Shown here: piece by piece, positions 23,323-35,600 of the stretch
Layout of the letters: the number at the start of each line of letters is the position of its first letter
How positions within the stretch are numbered: the first letter of the stretch is position 1
Source of the DNA: Ascidia mentula
Taxonomy: Eukaryota; Chordata; Ascidiacea; Phlebobranchia; Ascidiidae
Length of the DNA stretch: 64,000 bases
Direction of reading: 5' to 3'
Assembly: GCA_947561715.1 (NCBI GenBank)
Contig: OX387197.1
Span: 22,842,266-22,906,265, forward strand
Program-made: the position numbers and the translations under genes
Notes under the pieces: model-generated
What the model was told of the DNA's origin: nothing
Databases searched by the model: none
Seen by the model: the letters and a program-made list of their open reading frames with translations, nothing else

Positions 23323-25381
23323 GGATGAAAAGGTATGTGTCTACGTTACGGTATATATACAACTTTTCCAAATGCAGTGCTTTGCAGCGGCGAATACGGA
23401 TATTAGAGGGGTTTTATCTTACCAAAACTTTTAATTTAGCTATAAAACGCTGGTGATGAACGAAAATCAATCATAAGACAACAATCTTGACTGCCACTGT
23501 AGCATTTTTTTTTTCAGTCTTGTAACGTATTAAATAAATATCCAAACGTATTTTCTGTTTATCATGCGGGGTAGGGTTCGTGGACAAGATGTGACAAAAC
23601 TCAACAAAAATTTCAACACTGAAGATTGGGAGATCTGTTTCTGTAGAATGGAAGTTTCACAAAAGCACCTATGGAATTCATTCAGTTCAATTGTGTAAAT
23701 TTATTCCTTTTTTTCGTTCTTTTTAACTCATTTCTTTCTGTGCCATCATGTACTATTTTCTTTGCTCGCTGCTGTTTAGTGTATTGAATCATGCCTTCCC
23801 GCAATAAATATGGCCAGTAGTACATTGGTTTTTCTCTGTAAGCTATCATAAAAACGCTCTTTCCCAAGTCACACATTAACGTCTAAAAAAAAGTAAATAT
23901 TTCCAACCAATTGACGGTTTAAGGCAGTGTTTCCCGACCGGGGTAACTTGTACCACTAGTGGTACGCGACGGCATTCCAGGTGGTACACGATCAACTTTC
24001 CGTAATTTGCGAATTTAAGAAATCGTAAGTGATCTCAAAATGTTTGTTGCTTCATCCCCTAGGTTACTTTGTAACACTCAACTAGGTGGTGCGCGTCGAA
24101 ATTTTACTTCCAAGTGCTACGCAACCACGAAAAGGTTGGGAATCACTGATTTAAGGGCCTGGCAGCTTCAACGACGAGATCTTTTCTAAATACAGTCCAC
24201 AAAACAAATCACTAAGGTTGAAACACATTTCACTTTAAATCTAGAAAACTGACCATTTAGGAACAGGTATAAAACGGTAGAGGTGCTTTTGGGCACATGA
24301 TCACCGGTTAGATTGCAGAAAAACGATGCGGTTTACGACCTGTTTAACTGCGTGCAGCCTACATATATAACTAGTACAAATGTTTGCTTAATGATCGGTG
24401 CCTAAGGGCCAATGCGCACAAGCCACAGAGTACACTCGTGTTCAGCCAATTTTGTCTTTACAGTCTGAAATGCGGACCAGTGAACGCAAATGGCAGTGAA
24501 TTGTCAGAACTCTTATCTGAATTACATACTTAGTTTTATTGGTTTTCGCTGTAGTATTTCTGCAGGACAGTAATTTAAATATATCCGAGATAAGGTCACT
24601 GTATGGAACATATGCCATTGTTTAGTTTGCAAAAGTGTACGTTGGGCTGGAACCTCAAACGAGCTCGTCCAACATGCGTTGCGTTAGAGAGTTTCATAGA
24701 TATATGGTGGTTAGATTACATTTAATCAGGGTTTAAATCTGCATTCCCTGTAGACGCAATTCTGCTAGCTTCACTCCCAAAAGCTTTTGACATTCGCGAT
24801 TGTGCAGTGATGGCAAAATCCAAACATTTTAGTGGCCGGTTCTCTCACTAGCAGCATGCCATAGTAAACGCGGTTGTACAATACTCGAAGTGAAACATAG
24901 GTCTACATATACGGTTGTAAACAGTCCGGTTCGCGGAAATCATTGATAACAAAAACCGGGAAACGACTGAATCACACCAGTGCAATTAAACCACATCAAA
25001 TTGGTCATAAACGACCAGATGAATGACTCACTGTGAAAAGCAAATATTTGCTTTCTGTGCGATACCGGGTTGTTGCATGACATGGCAGGTCACGAGGAAG
25101 GCGAAATGTATAATACATACAGACATCGTGCTCTTTTCTAGTACCAGCAGTTGAGATGGGACGGTTTGGCTTATGCTGCAATAGGTAAATTGTCACTGAA
25201 AATCTGTTTTAACAGGTGTTTGTACCATCACGTAGTCCAATTCACCCCTTTGTGTTGGTTATAGAGCACTCAGTACCGAAGCAACAGGGGGAGACTTGTC
25301 TCCAAATTTAGTTGTACTGCAGTAAATTATACATACGAATCAAGACATAGGTAAGCCAAATTTTCTTCAAACATTTGGAGG
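23323..25381. other. Noncoding region between B2 and the transporter genes
   Basis: The first 500 bases repeat the 3' flank of B1. A MITE lies at 23925-24148. The stretch 24350-24480 reappears at 44090-44220 next to the truncated transporter copy, and 25060-25120 is similar to 27440-27500 before the second transporter. No exon is recognised. Confidence 0.4.
23925..24148. mobile_element. CAGTG-ended hAT-like MITE
   Basis: A 224-bp element with inverted ends CAGTGTTTCCCGACC and GGTTGGGAATCACTG, flanked by near-identical octamers GTTTAAGG and ATTTAAGG. The interior has ACCACTAGTGGTAC and similar small palindromes and no protein. An inverted partial relative lies at about 43205-43307. Confidence 0.8.
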
Positions 25382-26621
25382 ATGAGCAAACGAGCACTGA
25401 ATATAGACCGTGATGTTTCAAGCAACGAATCCACAGTCGATACAGCAGAATGTGTAGAAACAGAAGACAAAAGCGAGGAAACACAAAACCGTCCAAAACC
25501 GCCCTTTTTAGGTTTTGGTATGTTCTGTGCCGTTGTCGTAGCGCTTCTTTACTCAGTTCAAGCACTCACAATAAAGTTGATAACCTCGATGGCAGCAATA
25601 CAAATATCAGCTATGCGGTGCGGCTTTCAACTTCTTCTTTTGTTGCCTTACGCCACTTGCACTTCGTGGAAAGATAAACCAAGTATTGCTGGGCCACCGG
25701 GATCGATGCGGATGCTTTTATTGTTCGCTTTTTGCAGCTCAACGACAGCTGTTTTCGGCCACCAAGCCTTAACACGCCTTTCCACCGGCGATGCGGAGAC
25801 CATAATGTTCCTGAATATAGTTTTCACAATGTTATTTGGTTGTTTGTGTCTTGGAGAAGCTCTCACTATTGTAGACGGTTTCCTCGGTGTTTCAACATTG
25901 GTCGGGGTTGTGTTACTTTCAAAACCCCCATTTCTCACAGGAAAGACTGAAATGGACAAGGAGGCATTCATTGGACTCTTGTTTTCAATCGCCAGAGCGA
26001 TTTTGCTTTCGGTTTGCTACATTCTTATACGATATCTGCCGAAAGTCACAGCTGTTGATGGCGTACTGTATTACTCCTTTGTTGGGGTAATATTGGATTT
26101 CTTGTTAACGTTTGCTTTGAACTCTTTTTCTTACCCGTGTTTGATGGACGTGTTGTGGATTTCGGTCATGGCAAGTACAGGCATTTTTGCACAAGGAGCT
26201 ATTGTTGTTGGACTTAAATACGAGAGAGCGGCGACATTTGCGGTGGTCAGATCGTTCCAGATCGTCATTGTGTTCTTGTTGCAGGTAGGGTTTACTGAAT
26301 TAGGGATCAGAAGCATAAACTGCAGACTGCAAACAGACATAATGACCAACCTTGCAATTCATATGCACGATTGAATTTTTCGGGGCCGTCAAGTATATTT
26401 TGCATTCCTATGCAGACTGTTTTTTAACTAACATGTCATTGACCTGCCTATTTTTTTACCGTGACCAATGACATTTGTTTTAGGTGCTTGTTCTTAACGA
26501 TATTCCAGACATGCTGAGCATCGTGGGAGCAAGTCTTGTCTTTACAGCCGTATTTGTGATTGGAATACGCAAAGTCTACAACCAGAAAATGCAGGACCGC
26601 AAAATCAAGCTTAATCAGTAG
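25382..26621 (+). CDS. EamA/DMT family transporter, SLC35G-like, paralogue 1
   Basis: Two exons, 25382-26284 and 26484-26621, joined in phase 0 with a consensus donor and a TTTTAG acceptor, give about 346 aa. After a hydrophilic N-terminus of about 45 residues come roughly ten hydrophobic segments in two halves, as in drug/metabolite transporters: GFGMFCAVVVALLYSVQALT, GHQALTRLSTGDAETIMFLN and FGCLCLGEALTIVDG in the first EamA half, and SVCYILIRYLPK and FAQGAIVVGLKYERAATFAV in the second. The C-terminus is basic (VYNQKMQDRKIKLNQ). Members move small solutes across membranes; substrate and membrane cannot be read from the sequence. It is very close to the next gene downstream, a recent tandem duplicate. 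Confidence 0.88.
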
Positions 26622-27725
26622 TCAAAGAGAAGATATTGGTGTTGCTGGCCCAGCATGTCAATGAAATTCTAGATGATGATAAAACGTTAAAACAAATTCG
26701 TAATCACCAAATTTTTCTCTTTCTATCGTACTTATAACGTCAGAAAATGTACTATTACCATGAAAAATGGATTACTATTCTGGTCAGATGAAAACCTTTG
26801 ATACGTGATTGCAACTTGCAAGCTGGGATACTTGCTATATTTTCTATGATATTGGCTACCAGACAATCGGTGCCAAATTACACATAAATTTATTTGCATC
26901 ACTGGTTTATTCGCGTTTAGATTTTTTCAGCATGTTTGTCACTGTGATTGCTTTGTAAGTACTTGAGTTTATTTGTATTGATGTACATTGAACTTAATTA
27001 AATGACCCGCAAAAGGCATTTCAGCGTGTGGTCAAACTGTTAGACGTGAGGTGAGAGATATTGCACAGACCATTTGGTATTGATCGCCTAAATCCAGCTC
27101 ATGTTATTCTGACCGTTTCTGTTAGCGGTATGTATAGCAAGGAGGAGACAGAGATTCAACGTGCATCCCTTAAAACCTTACCAACCGTGACGTTTGCCCG
27201 CTTGCCACCTCATCGCTTTTCGGTGCGCATCCAAGCGTGACGCTTGATAAACGCTGGTTGTGTGGAGTTCGCTTCTATACCTTAGCCACAAAGACTTGTA
27301 TAACCGCTTCAATAAGATTAACTTCAAAATTTTTGTGGACAGTAAAGGGAAAGCCAAACGGTATATATTGCACATTGATACAGGATGTACTTCAAACATG
27401 TGACTACATACAAGCCTCTTTCTTTTCGAGGCTGGTTCAGCCCTGCTGCATGACACGGCAGATCACGAAAAAAGCAATAAGCATGCATGTAGACATACAA
27501 AAATTGCGTACAGTCTTTGTAAACAAGAGTGCGTTTAGGAATGTGCAGTAACTGGTAAACGTTTATGGCAGAAAGTGGCCTTTCCATTAGGTGCAATATG
27601 TATTAACAGGTGTCTACGTATTCTCGTAGTTAAGCCATTAAGCTGTTATCGAGTAAAGTGTACTTAGGGGGGCATAGCTCTGTATTAATGTAGTTTACAT
27701 ATTCGTGTCTCGACAACATTCAAAG
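26622..27725. other. Spacer between the two transporters
   Basis: No exon recognised. Parts of the last 300 bases resemble the region before paralogue 1, so the duplication included upstream sequence. Confidence 0.4.
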
Positions 27726-29433
27726 ATGGGAAAACGAATACAGAGTTCGAAGCTTGTTGTCCCAAGACGCGAGTCGACGGGTCGTACAACGGAAAGTCAA
27801 GAAGACACAAGCAATGAGAGACCAAATCACCCAAAACCGCCCTTTTGGGGTTTTGGTTTGTTCTGTGCCATAATAGTAGCCCTACTTTACTCTGTTCAAG
27901 CACTCACAGTAAAGCTGATAACCTCGATGACAGCCATACAAATATCAGCTATGCGGTGCGGTTTTCAACATCTTCTTTTGTTGCCTTACGCTACTTGCAC
28001 TTCGTGGAAAGACAAACCAAGTATTGCTGGGCCACCGGGATCCATGCGAATGCTTATGTTGTTCGCTTTGTGTACCTCAGCAACCGCTGTTTTCAGCCAC
28101 CAAGCCTTGACACGGCTTTCCACCGGTGATGCGGAAACGATTAGTTTTCTGAATATAGTTTTGACGATGATATTCGGTTGTTTGTGTCTTGGAGAAGCGC
28201 TCACCATTATAGACGGTTTCCTCGGCGTTTTAACATTGGTCGGGGTTGTGTTACTTTCAAAACCCCCATTTCTCACAGGAAAGACTGAAATGGACAAGGA
28301 GGCAGTCATTGGAATTCTATTTTCGATCGCCGGAGCGATTTCCATGTCGCTCATCTACATTCTTGTAAGGTATATGCCGAAAATCACAGCTGTTGATAGC
28401 GTTCTATATTACTCCTTTGTTGGGTTAATATTGACTTTTCCGCTGACTTTTGCTTTGAACTCATTTTCTTACCCGTGTTTGATGGATCTGTTGTGGATTT
28501 CGGTCATGGCAAGTACAGGCATTTTTGCACAAGCAGCCATGGTGGTTGGACTTAAATACGAGAGAGCGGCGACATTTGCGGTAGTCAGATCGTTTCAGAT
28601 CGTCATTGTGTTCGTGTTGCAGGTAATGTATCCTATATTTTGATTACATTTTCAAACTGTTTGCATATGTAATAACTCCTCATGCAGGCGTCTGTGCGGC
28701 ACCCCGGGGTCTGCAACACACGTTTTTGACACACGCGTGTCACTCTATAGACCAATACGGAAGTCATTTATTAGCGACGATTTCCGTTGTAAGCACACAA
28801 CACAACGACCAATTTGGTGTCAGTGACATAACAATATGACTTTTATGATTATTTAGTTTTGTTAATTATTAATTCGTTGCAGGCTGATAGTGGTCTAGGG
28901 GGTGGGGGGCAAACATGGCAAAAGAAGGTCAACAATTGCTTGGTTATAAAGGAGTTTCTATTAAAAAAGCTGGGTTCCACATATAATTGTATGTGATCTC
29001 CAAATAAATTTCGCTGAAAAGCCCTACATTCATGCACTGTGTATATAAAATATAACGGTTTTCCTTAAAATTTAAAACATATAGCGTCCTTAACAGACTA
29101 AATACTACTAAATTTTGAAAAAATATAGAATATCTGTTCATATCAAAATATAACGGCAGATCAACACAGTTTGCTCTTTTCGCGTAAAGGATTAAATTTT
29201 CAGGGTCAAAAAACTATGTTGGATTTTGCTACATACGGATTTGTCACTATATTTTAGAATACTGGCCTGAATTACTGGCATTTGGTTCGTTTTAGGTGCT
29301 TGTTCTCAACGATATTCCAGACATGCTGAGCATCTTAGGAGCAAGTCTTGTGTTTGCAGCCGTATTTGTGATTGGAATTCGCAAAGTCTACAACCAGAAA
29401 ATGCAGGACCGCAAAGACAAAGTCAATCTGTAG
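27726..29433 (+). CDS. EamA/DMT family transporter, SLC35G-like, paralogue 2
   Basis: Exons 27726-28622 and 29296-29433 give about 344 aa. The first ATG in frame (MGKRIQSSKL) was chosen. The variable hydrophilic N-terminus differs from paralogue 1, while from PKPPFWGFGLFCAIIVALLY on the two proteins are nearly the same. The TRLSTGDAETI, CLGEALTIIDGFLGVL, LTGKTEMDKEA and GLKYERAATFAVVRSFQ segments are shared. The single intron sits at the same place (after VLQ), and the last exon repeats VLNDIPDMLS and ends RKDKVNL. The intron holds 28680-28860 sequence also found at 44520-44700. Confidence 0.88.
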
Positions 29434-29988
29434 TCAAAATAAAGACAATTATTTTGGTGGACGATTTCCACACAAAATTATGATAAATGGTATTGAATTA
29501 TTTTTTAATTTTTTTTAATGTAAATCAGAAATTAAGAACATCTCAAAAAAATTTCTTCGTGTTTTCATAAAAACATTTGTCCCATAGCGCAGGCCGACTA
29601 TTTTCAACAGTGTTTTAATTTATTTCCACCTTCTTTAGGTGGAAAATCTTGGTGTTAACATTGCGTATGCCTGTTTCAGAAAAAAATGTTCATGTTTATG
29701 AGTTTATTTAAGATTTTTATTGGCAGCAAACCAGTCAAATAAAAACATTTTCAGCCGAATGACACACCAATGTACCTCAACGCCCACATTTGCATGCAAA
29801 GCATGCATGCTCTTTGCTGAGGTTAACAAAAGGTTGCAACTGCGCATAAAGCTTTGTAAGAAAACATATCGTCCATTAAGTAGGCCTACACTAAGCCGGG
29901 ATGTTCAATCGATGCATTAACCTTTGTTTAGAGACGCCGCAAGCTTACAACACTATCAGTACGTATAGGGGTCTGTTATTTGTTTCTT
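29434..29988. other. 3' flank of transporter 2 and flank of lectin relic C1
   Basis: From about 29580 the sequence matches 46080-46420, the flank of C2 (shared TGCATGCTCTTTGCTGAGGT). No gene is seen. Confidence 0.4.
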
Positions 29989-30181
29989 TGCTTGTTGATA
30001 CGAGCTGTTGCTCTGACCTGGCATCAGTTTCAAGGTTACGAGTATTACATCGAATACAGTGCAGTCGGCTCTTATGCTGATGGTCAAATTGGATGTGCTA
30101 CAAGAAATGCTAATGTAGCAAATGTAAAAACAACTCAAGTGTTCAAATTTCTTATCGGAAAGATAAATGTAACAGGAAAAG
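29989..30181 (+). pseudogene. C1: type C lectin first-exon pseudogene
   Basis: Open frame LLIRAVALTWHQFQGYEYYI, then GCATRNANVANVKTTQVFKF and KINVTG, matching the C3 and C4 first exons. The ATG present at the same place in C2 (46420) is missing, and the exon-end donor is GGAAAA where C3 and C4 have GGTA. The second CTLD exon is not found downstream; a minisatellite follows instead. Confidence 0.8.
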
Positions 30182-30663
30182 ATTGTTGCAATATTAGTGA
30201 ACATTTTATTTAAATTTCTTTTTTAAAGACGCGGTTTAAGTGCGTATAAAGTTAATATAAATATGTAATCAGTACAAACAAGTGAGCTATAATGGTATGT
30301 GTAATGCCATAATGACCAGTCCGGTGATTAGTGTCCAGTTTCCTATCATGCGATTGGTGTTTACTTAAAAATACCAAGCGGATTCGAGAGGTCGGCTTGT
30401 TAACCGGCTAGACCATGCTCATTACCTGTATCTCTAATGAGACCCGATAGGTCGAAAAAGTGTGTTGATCAGTTTTAGCAATGGTACCATTTTAAGCAAA
30501 ATTTATCCTTTACCTAAAATCTTTTACCTTAAATTGTGAAGGAAACTTTGTAAAGGAATTTTATTCACAAACAGCCTTAATGTGTTTTCTTGCACCAGAT
30601 GCTGTCAAACGAGGATCAATGCGAATTTTAAAACAAAACGTATGTTGCATATGTTTTTTTCTG

Positions 30664-31418
30664 TAACATTATATCTTCTTCCTGTACCATCAATTTCTTC
30701 TTCCTGCACCATTAATTGCTTTCTACTGCACCACCAATTACTTCCTTCTGCATCTTCAATTTCTACCTCCAGTATCTTCAATTTTTGCCTCCTGTAACAT
30801 TATATCTTCTTCCTGTACCATAAATTTCTTTTTCCTGCACCATTGATTGCTTTCCACTGCACCACCAATTTCTGCCTCCTGCATCTTCAATTTCTGCCTC
30901 CTGCAACAATAATATCTTCTTCCTGTACCATCAATTTCTGTCTCCTGTAACATTAATATCTTCTTCCTGCACCACCAATTTCTGCCTGCTGCATCTTCAA
31001 TTTCTGCCTCCTGTAACATTAATATCTTCTTCCTGCACCATCAATTTCTTCTTCCTGCACCGTTAATTGCTTTCTAATGCACCACCAATTTCTGCCCCCT
31101 GCATATTCAATTTCTGCCTCCTGCAACAATAATATCTTCTTCCTGTACCATCAATTTCTGTCTCCTGTAACATTAATATCTTCTTCCTGCACCACCAATT
31201 TCTGCCTGCTGCATCTTCAATTTCTGCCTCCTGTAACATTAATATCTTCTTCCTGCACCATCAATTTCTTCTTCCTGCACCGTTAATTGCTTTCTAATGC
31301 ACCACCAATTTCTGCCTCCTGCACCGTTAATTGCTTTCTAATGCACCACCAATTTCTGCCTCCTGCATCTTCAATTTCTGCCTCCTGTAACATTAATATC
31401 TTCTTCCAGCACCATAAA
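30664..31418. repeat. Minisatellite with a higher-order period of about 220 bp
   Basis: A pyrimidine-rich tandem array built from CTTCCTGCACCATCAATTTC-like and TCTGCCTCCTGTAACATTAA-like units. A larger block starting CTCCTGCAACAATAATATC near 30899 recurs 220 bases later with few changes. Purine/pyrimidine strand asymmetry is marked. Open frames within it are by-products. Confidence 0.9.
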
Positions 31419-32646
31419 TTTGAACCTTACGACAGAATATAGGAACTTTTACCCTCTCAACACTGTGTTTATTGATAACGACAACAAGTAGCACAAAATA
31501 TTCACAGTTGCAGAAAACAAAACAAATGTGAGCATTTTCAAACTTAAGTTTTCATAAACACCTTTAACACTCCAACCTATTACTGACCATAGGAAGTTAC
31601 TTTAAATAATTGCAGGACAGCAACAATGGTTATTGTGAATCATATTGAAATGACTACAAAAAATAAACAAACAGTCATAGAAGATAGATTTTTGAAGGAG
31701 ATTCTTTAGCAAATTGATGAAATTATCACTGCAGAGATTTAGGCATTACTAAAAGTTTTTATTATTTTGGCAACGATAAACTGTACTTGTGCGTCGATAA
31801 TAACGCCCAAAATACAAAGGGCGAGGTTTATGTATAAGGCGTGTGAGAGGGGGTTTAGAGGGTGTGTTTTTAAGTTTTTGTGAATTTTTAAAGATGGCAG
31901 AATATATTTCCATCTGCCCATAGTATTCCATACGTTGGTTGCATGGAATGTTTCCAAGATCATATTTACAAGTTAACCATCATCCAGCTACACGATAAGT
32001 TCATTTTCGTCGTTAAACGCACTGATTTCCATTTTGTTCCAACTTCATCATATTTCATGTCATACGATGGTGGGTACTTTGGACACCACAAATGACTCAA
32101 ATATTTTCTCCAATTCGATAGAAGGACAAATCAAGTGGGGAAATCACTGGAAGCAGGGGGAATCACCGCATCATAGTAATGTCCAAAAAATTCTACCCAA
32201 GTTGATGTCAAGCGTTCCATCACTCACACATAATAAGAATGTTTATGTGTTGGATGACCTGTGAACGTGGACGACGAATCCGATCAACTCATCACGTGAC
32301 TAATACCATGGTACATAAAATGATGACTCAGAAAATACAACCAAAAAGCATCAAGACTGGGCATTAATAGAGACAAGGAAACAACAAAACTGACTGCGTA
32401 CACAAACTAAATTTCACGTATTTTAATCTTTCGTTTAGGCAGTTCAAATCTGGCGCCAAAGATGTTGCTTTGTCATACTTGTGAGATTTTTGCGAAGAAA
32501 GACGTGATTTAACATATTAATTTTGTGTTCGCATTTCATTGCCATCACAAGCTAAATGGGATTCTAGACATGGAAGGTACGCGTACTGACGTCGAAAACA
32601 AGAGTAGAAAAAAGTATATTTTCCACAAACTGAATGCAAGGTTTAT
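31419..32646. other. Intergenic region without recognised genes
   Basis: Several short frames, including one at 32034-32264 on +, lack family motifs or splice partners. Nothing else stands out. Confidence 0.4.
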
Positions 32647-35600
32647 TTACAGGTCGGTCTCTGCTTCAACCACATAAAAGTTTTGTCGTTTGGCAACTAC
32701 AACCACATTTTCCTGTTGCTGTTCATGTGGTTGACGCCCGGAAACGGAATGTAGGCCATTCCGGACTCGATGATAAAACAGTTTCGGTGCGTTGGAGTAG
32801 ATGAGGGGATTTAGAGAGCTGTTGATGGGGAGCAGGATAATTGCTGATATAGCGTATATCACTGGTGGCATAGGAACTCCACCGAAGTTTACAAATGCCA
32901 TGATGGAAATTGGAACCCAGCAGAGAAAATCGGTAATTATCAGTCGAAGGATTTTCTTTTGCATTTCTGCCGAAACAAACAGCATGAATGGTATAATATG
33001 TCAGCAAATGCAAATGTGCTTACCTTTGTTTTGTGTTGCCGCCCTTTCATCTATTGGTCTCACTTGCCTAGCACTGGCAGTTGTGTTCTTATAAATCCAA
33101 AAATACGTAATTGCCACAAACATGAAGGCCAGAAAGTTAAGAGTAATGATGGCGATTGAATATCCCCATGCCTTGTCGTTGGTTGTCACATACAGTTTGC
33201 TGATGCAAACACTGCTGCTGCTGTAATATCTACATCACAAACAATTTTGTAGCGATAAAATTTCGCTGAAAAAAAAAAGATTTTGCGCGAAGAAAACCAA
33301 ACCCCAAATATCCGGAAATATCAAACAGCTCAGTGTAATTGTAATCCTTAAGAATATCCATAAAATCCATCCAGGAGTTAGCATCATTTACTCGCATGAG
33401 GGCAGTGTTGAGCACTTGGGAATCGTTACTTGTGAAGTTGTGTCGGAAAGTTACAAATCGATCCATGAAGTTATTCATGTCTGTATACGCAACGCTAGTG
33501 TCATTCGAAACTGGTTTCATCATCAACATCTACGACAATATCTTACTATTAAAGTCGACTGCAACATTGTCAAAAAACGGATTCTCATTCATCCAAGCTT
33601 TGGCTTCGAACAAATGTTGAAGTTGAGTTGTAAGTGGAATCAAAGCAATTGTAAACGAGAATGCCCAGGAGAGGATAATGGAAAGGATGACAGTTTTCAA
33701 TTTCGGTTTCAAGGATGCATCGAATGGCTGAAACACAAGAGAAACAGATGTTTTCATTTAAATGGAAATGTTCGAAAGCTCAGCGGTGCTTTCAAATAGA
33801 GGGACGGGGAATGTACTTTGGATCCCGTCGGACTGGCAATTGTTTTCCCTTACTTGACCCTGCAGTTCCCAAATTGGGCAAAATTGCGTCATTTCAACAA
33901 TGCTAGGGCATCCGATTTAACGAATTCGGCAACAGCTGGCTTAACCAAATACAATTGTTTCACTTACGTTTTTCACGGCATACAGTCGGAATATGGCCAA
34001 CAGAACCATTGTTAACACCGATGTTTCGCTTGAAAGCAAAACCAATACCCCCATCGTAGTGCAACTTCCGCTTGATCTCCAAATAAGGTCTTTGGCACAA
34101 TAATTTCCCGAGTATCTGACACCAGCGGCACCTAGCATGATCAGATATACTCCCATGAGTAGATCGGAAACGGATAGATTCAAAACAAGCAGATGGTTTG
34201 TGCGAAATGCAGCATATTGTGATTCTGTCGACGCCAACGTTTTGCCTTCCATCACCATGACAACCTCAAAACAAATTGGAGGAATATAACACGTGCAAAC
34301 AAGACAAATCGAACTTAGTTAAATTTACCAAATTTCCGGCAATGGCGAGCATCCCCATTATCCACACAATGGCTCGCAGAAATGGGTTTGCAATCAACTC
34401 GTATCGTGATGAAAATATGTTTTCGTTGGTTACTTTTGTGTTTGTTGGGCACTCGTCTGACCAATCAGAGCAATCGTCGACTCCATTAAACTTCTGTGAA
34501 TTGAAGAAAACTTTTTAATTAGGTATAAAAATCATGTTGCGAAATTATTGTTTGATGTTTAATTAGTGAGCTGACTTACAACAAACTTTCCATAAACTTA
34601 ACGTGTGGTAAAAAGATTCGAAAAGATGAAATTAAAATTATGGTAAATTATTAACATATGTTTACCTTCCCCTTCTTAACGAACAATGGTTGTTTGTTTT
34701 CGCAATAATACCTTCCGTCATTTGTGCAGTTTATTTCGTCACTTTGATCATCGCAATTAATTGTGAGGTCACAAACATCCGAATCGTTGATAGAAATCTA
34801 ATGTTTACGAAGGTTTTTTTTGTAAAAGTTATTAATCAGGCTTGTATTTAACTGATGTTGTTGACATCATTGTGAGAAAATAATGGATATTTTGGGCAAC
34901 AATGCATAATAGTAAGTAGATAATTAATGTTGGAAGACAAGTAACAAACAAATCCCTTCAGCTCTAGTTAAAAATGGAAATTATTTGTTATTAAAACACT
35001 AGAACAGCAGTTATAAGCTACAAATGTTGTCAGCAAAGGATATTTTTACTTTAGTTCCATCCAACGCAGGACAGTAGAATCTTCCTTCCTTTGTACACAT
35101 ATCTTCTGGATATTCGTCACTTTTATCCCTGCAATCGATGAAACCGTCGCATACTTTGTACATAGGGATATTGAGAAGTCCGTCTTTTGTTTCGCAGTGT
35201 TTCCGATGTTTGCAAAGTTGAGGATCTTCATCGTCGGCGAATATTAGAGGAGTGTCACGATTGCCGATCCGATCACCGCAATCCCGCCTCCCATTGCACA
35301 GTAGTTTGTTGTCGAACCTCCACACCCACGTCCTCAATTCCTGTACAAAACACATTTCGTGGTTTCTGGTATGTTTTTGTGCGAACGATTTGTTGCTCAT
35401 GCTAGAAGGAAAATTTTTGTAATTTTAAATGAATTTTTTTATTAGTATTGTAAGGCTTGTCAGGATTTCGTGGTAGTTACATAATGTTTCGTTAACAACG
35501 CCAACTGCAGCTCAGCATCTGTTATTATTTCTTGCTGGAAATTAGTACATTCTACTGCCTGCTGAATGTGTGTGTTTGATTTTAATGTTTTCACTTGTTG

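Noticed and set aside
30664-31286. Coding frames in the minisatellite
   Set aside because: They follow from the repeat being stop-poor in some frames; residues merely mirror the repeat unit.
33530-33532. In-frame stop in the GPCR second extracellular loop suggesting a pseudogene
   Set aside because: A good GTAAGA donor at 33546 and a TATACAG acceptor at 33481 define a 66-base intron with matching phase that removes the stop.
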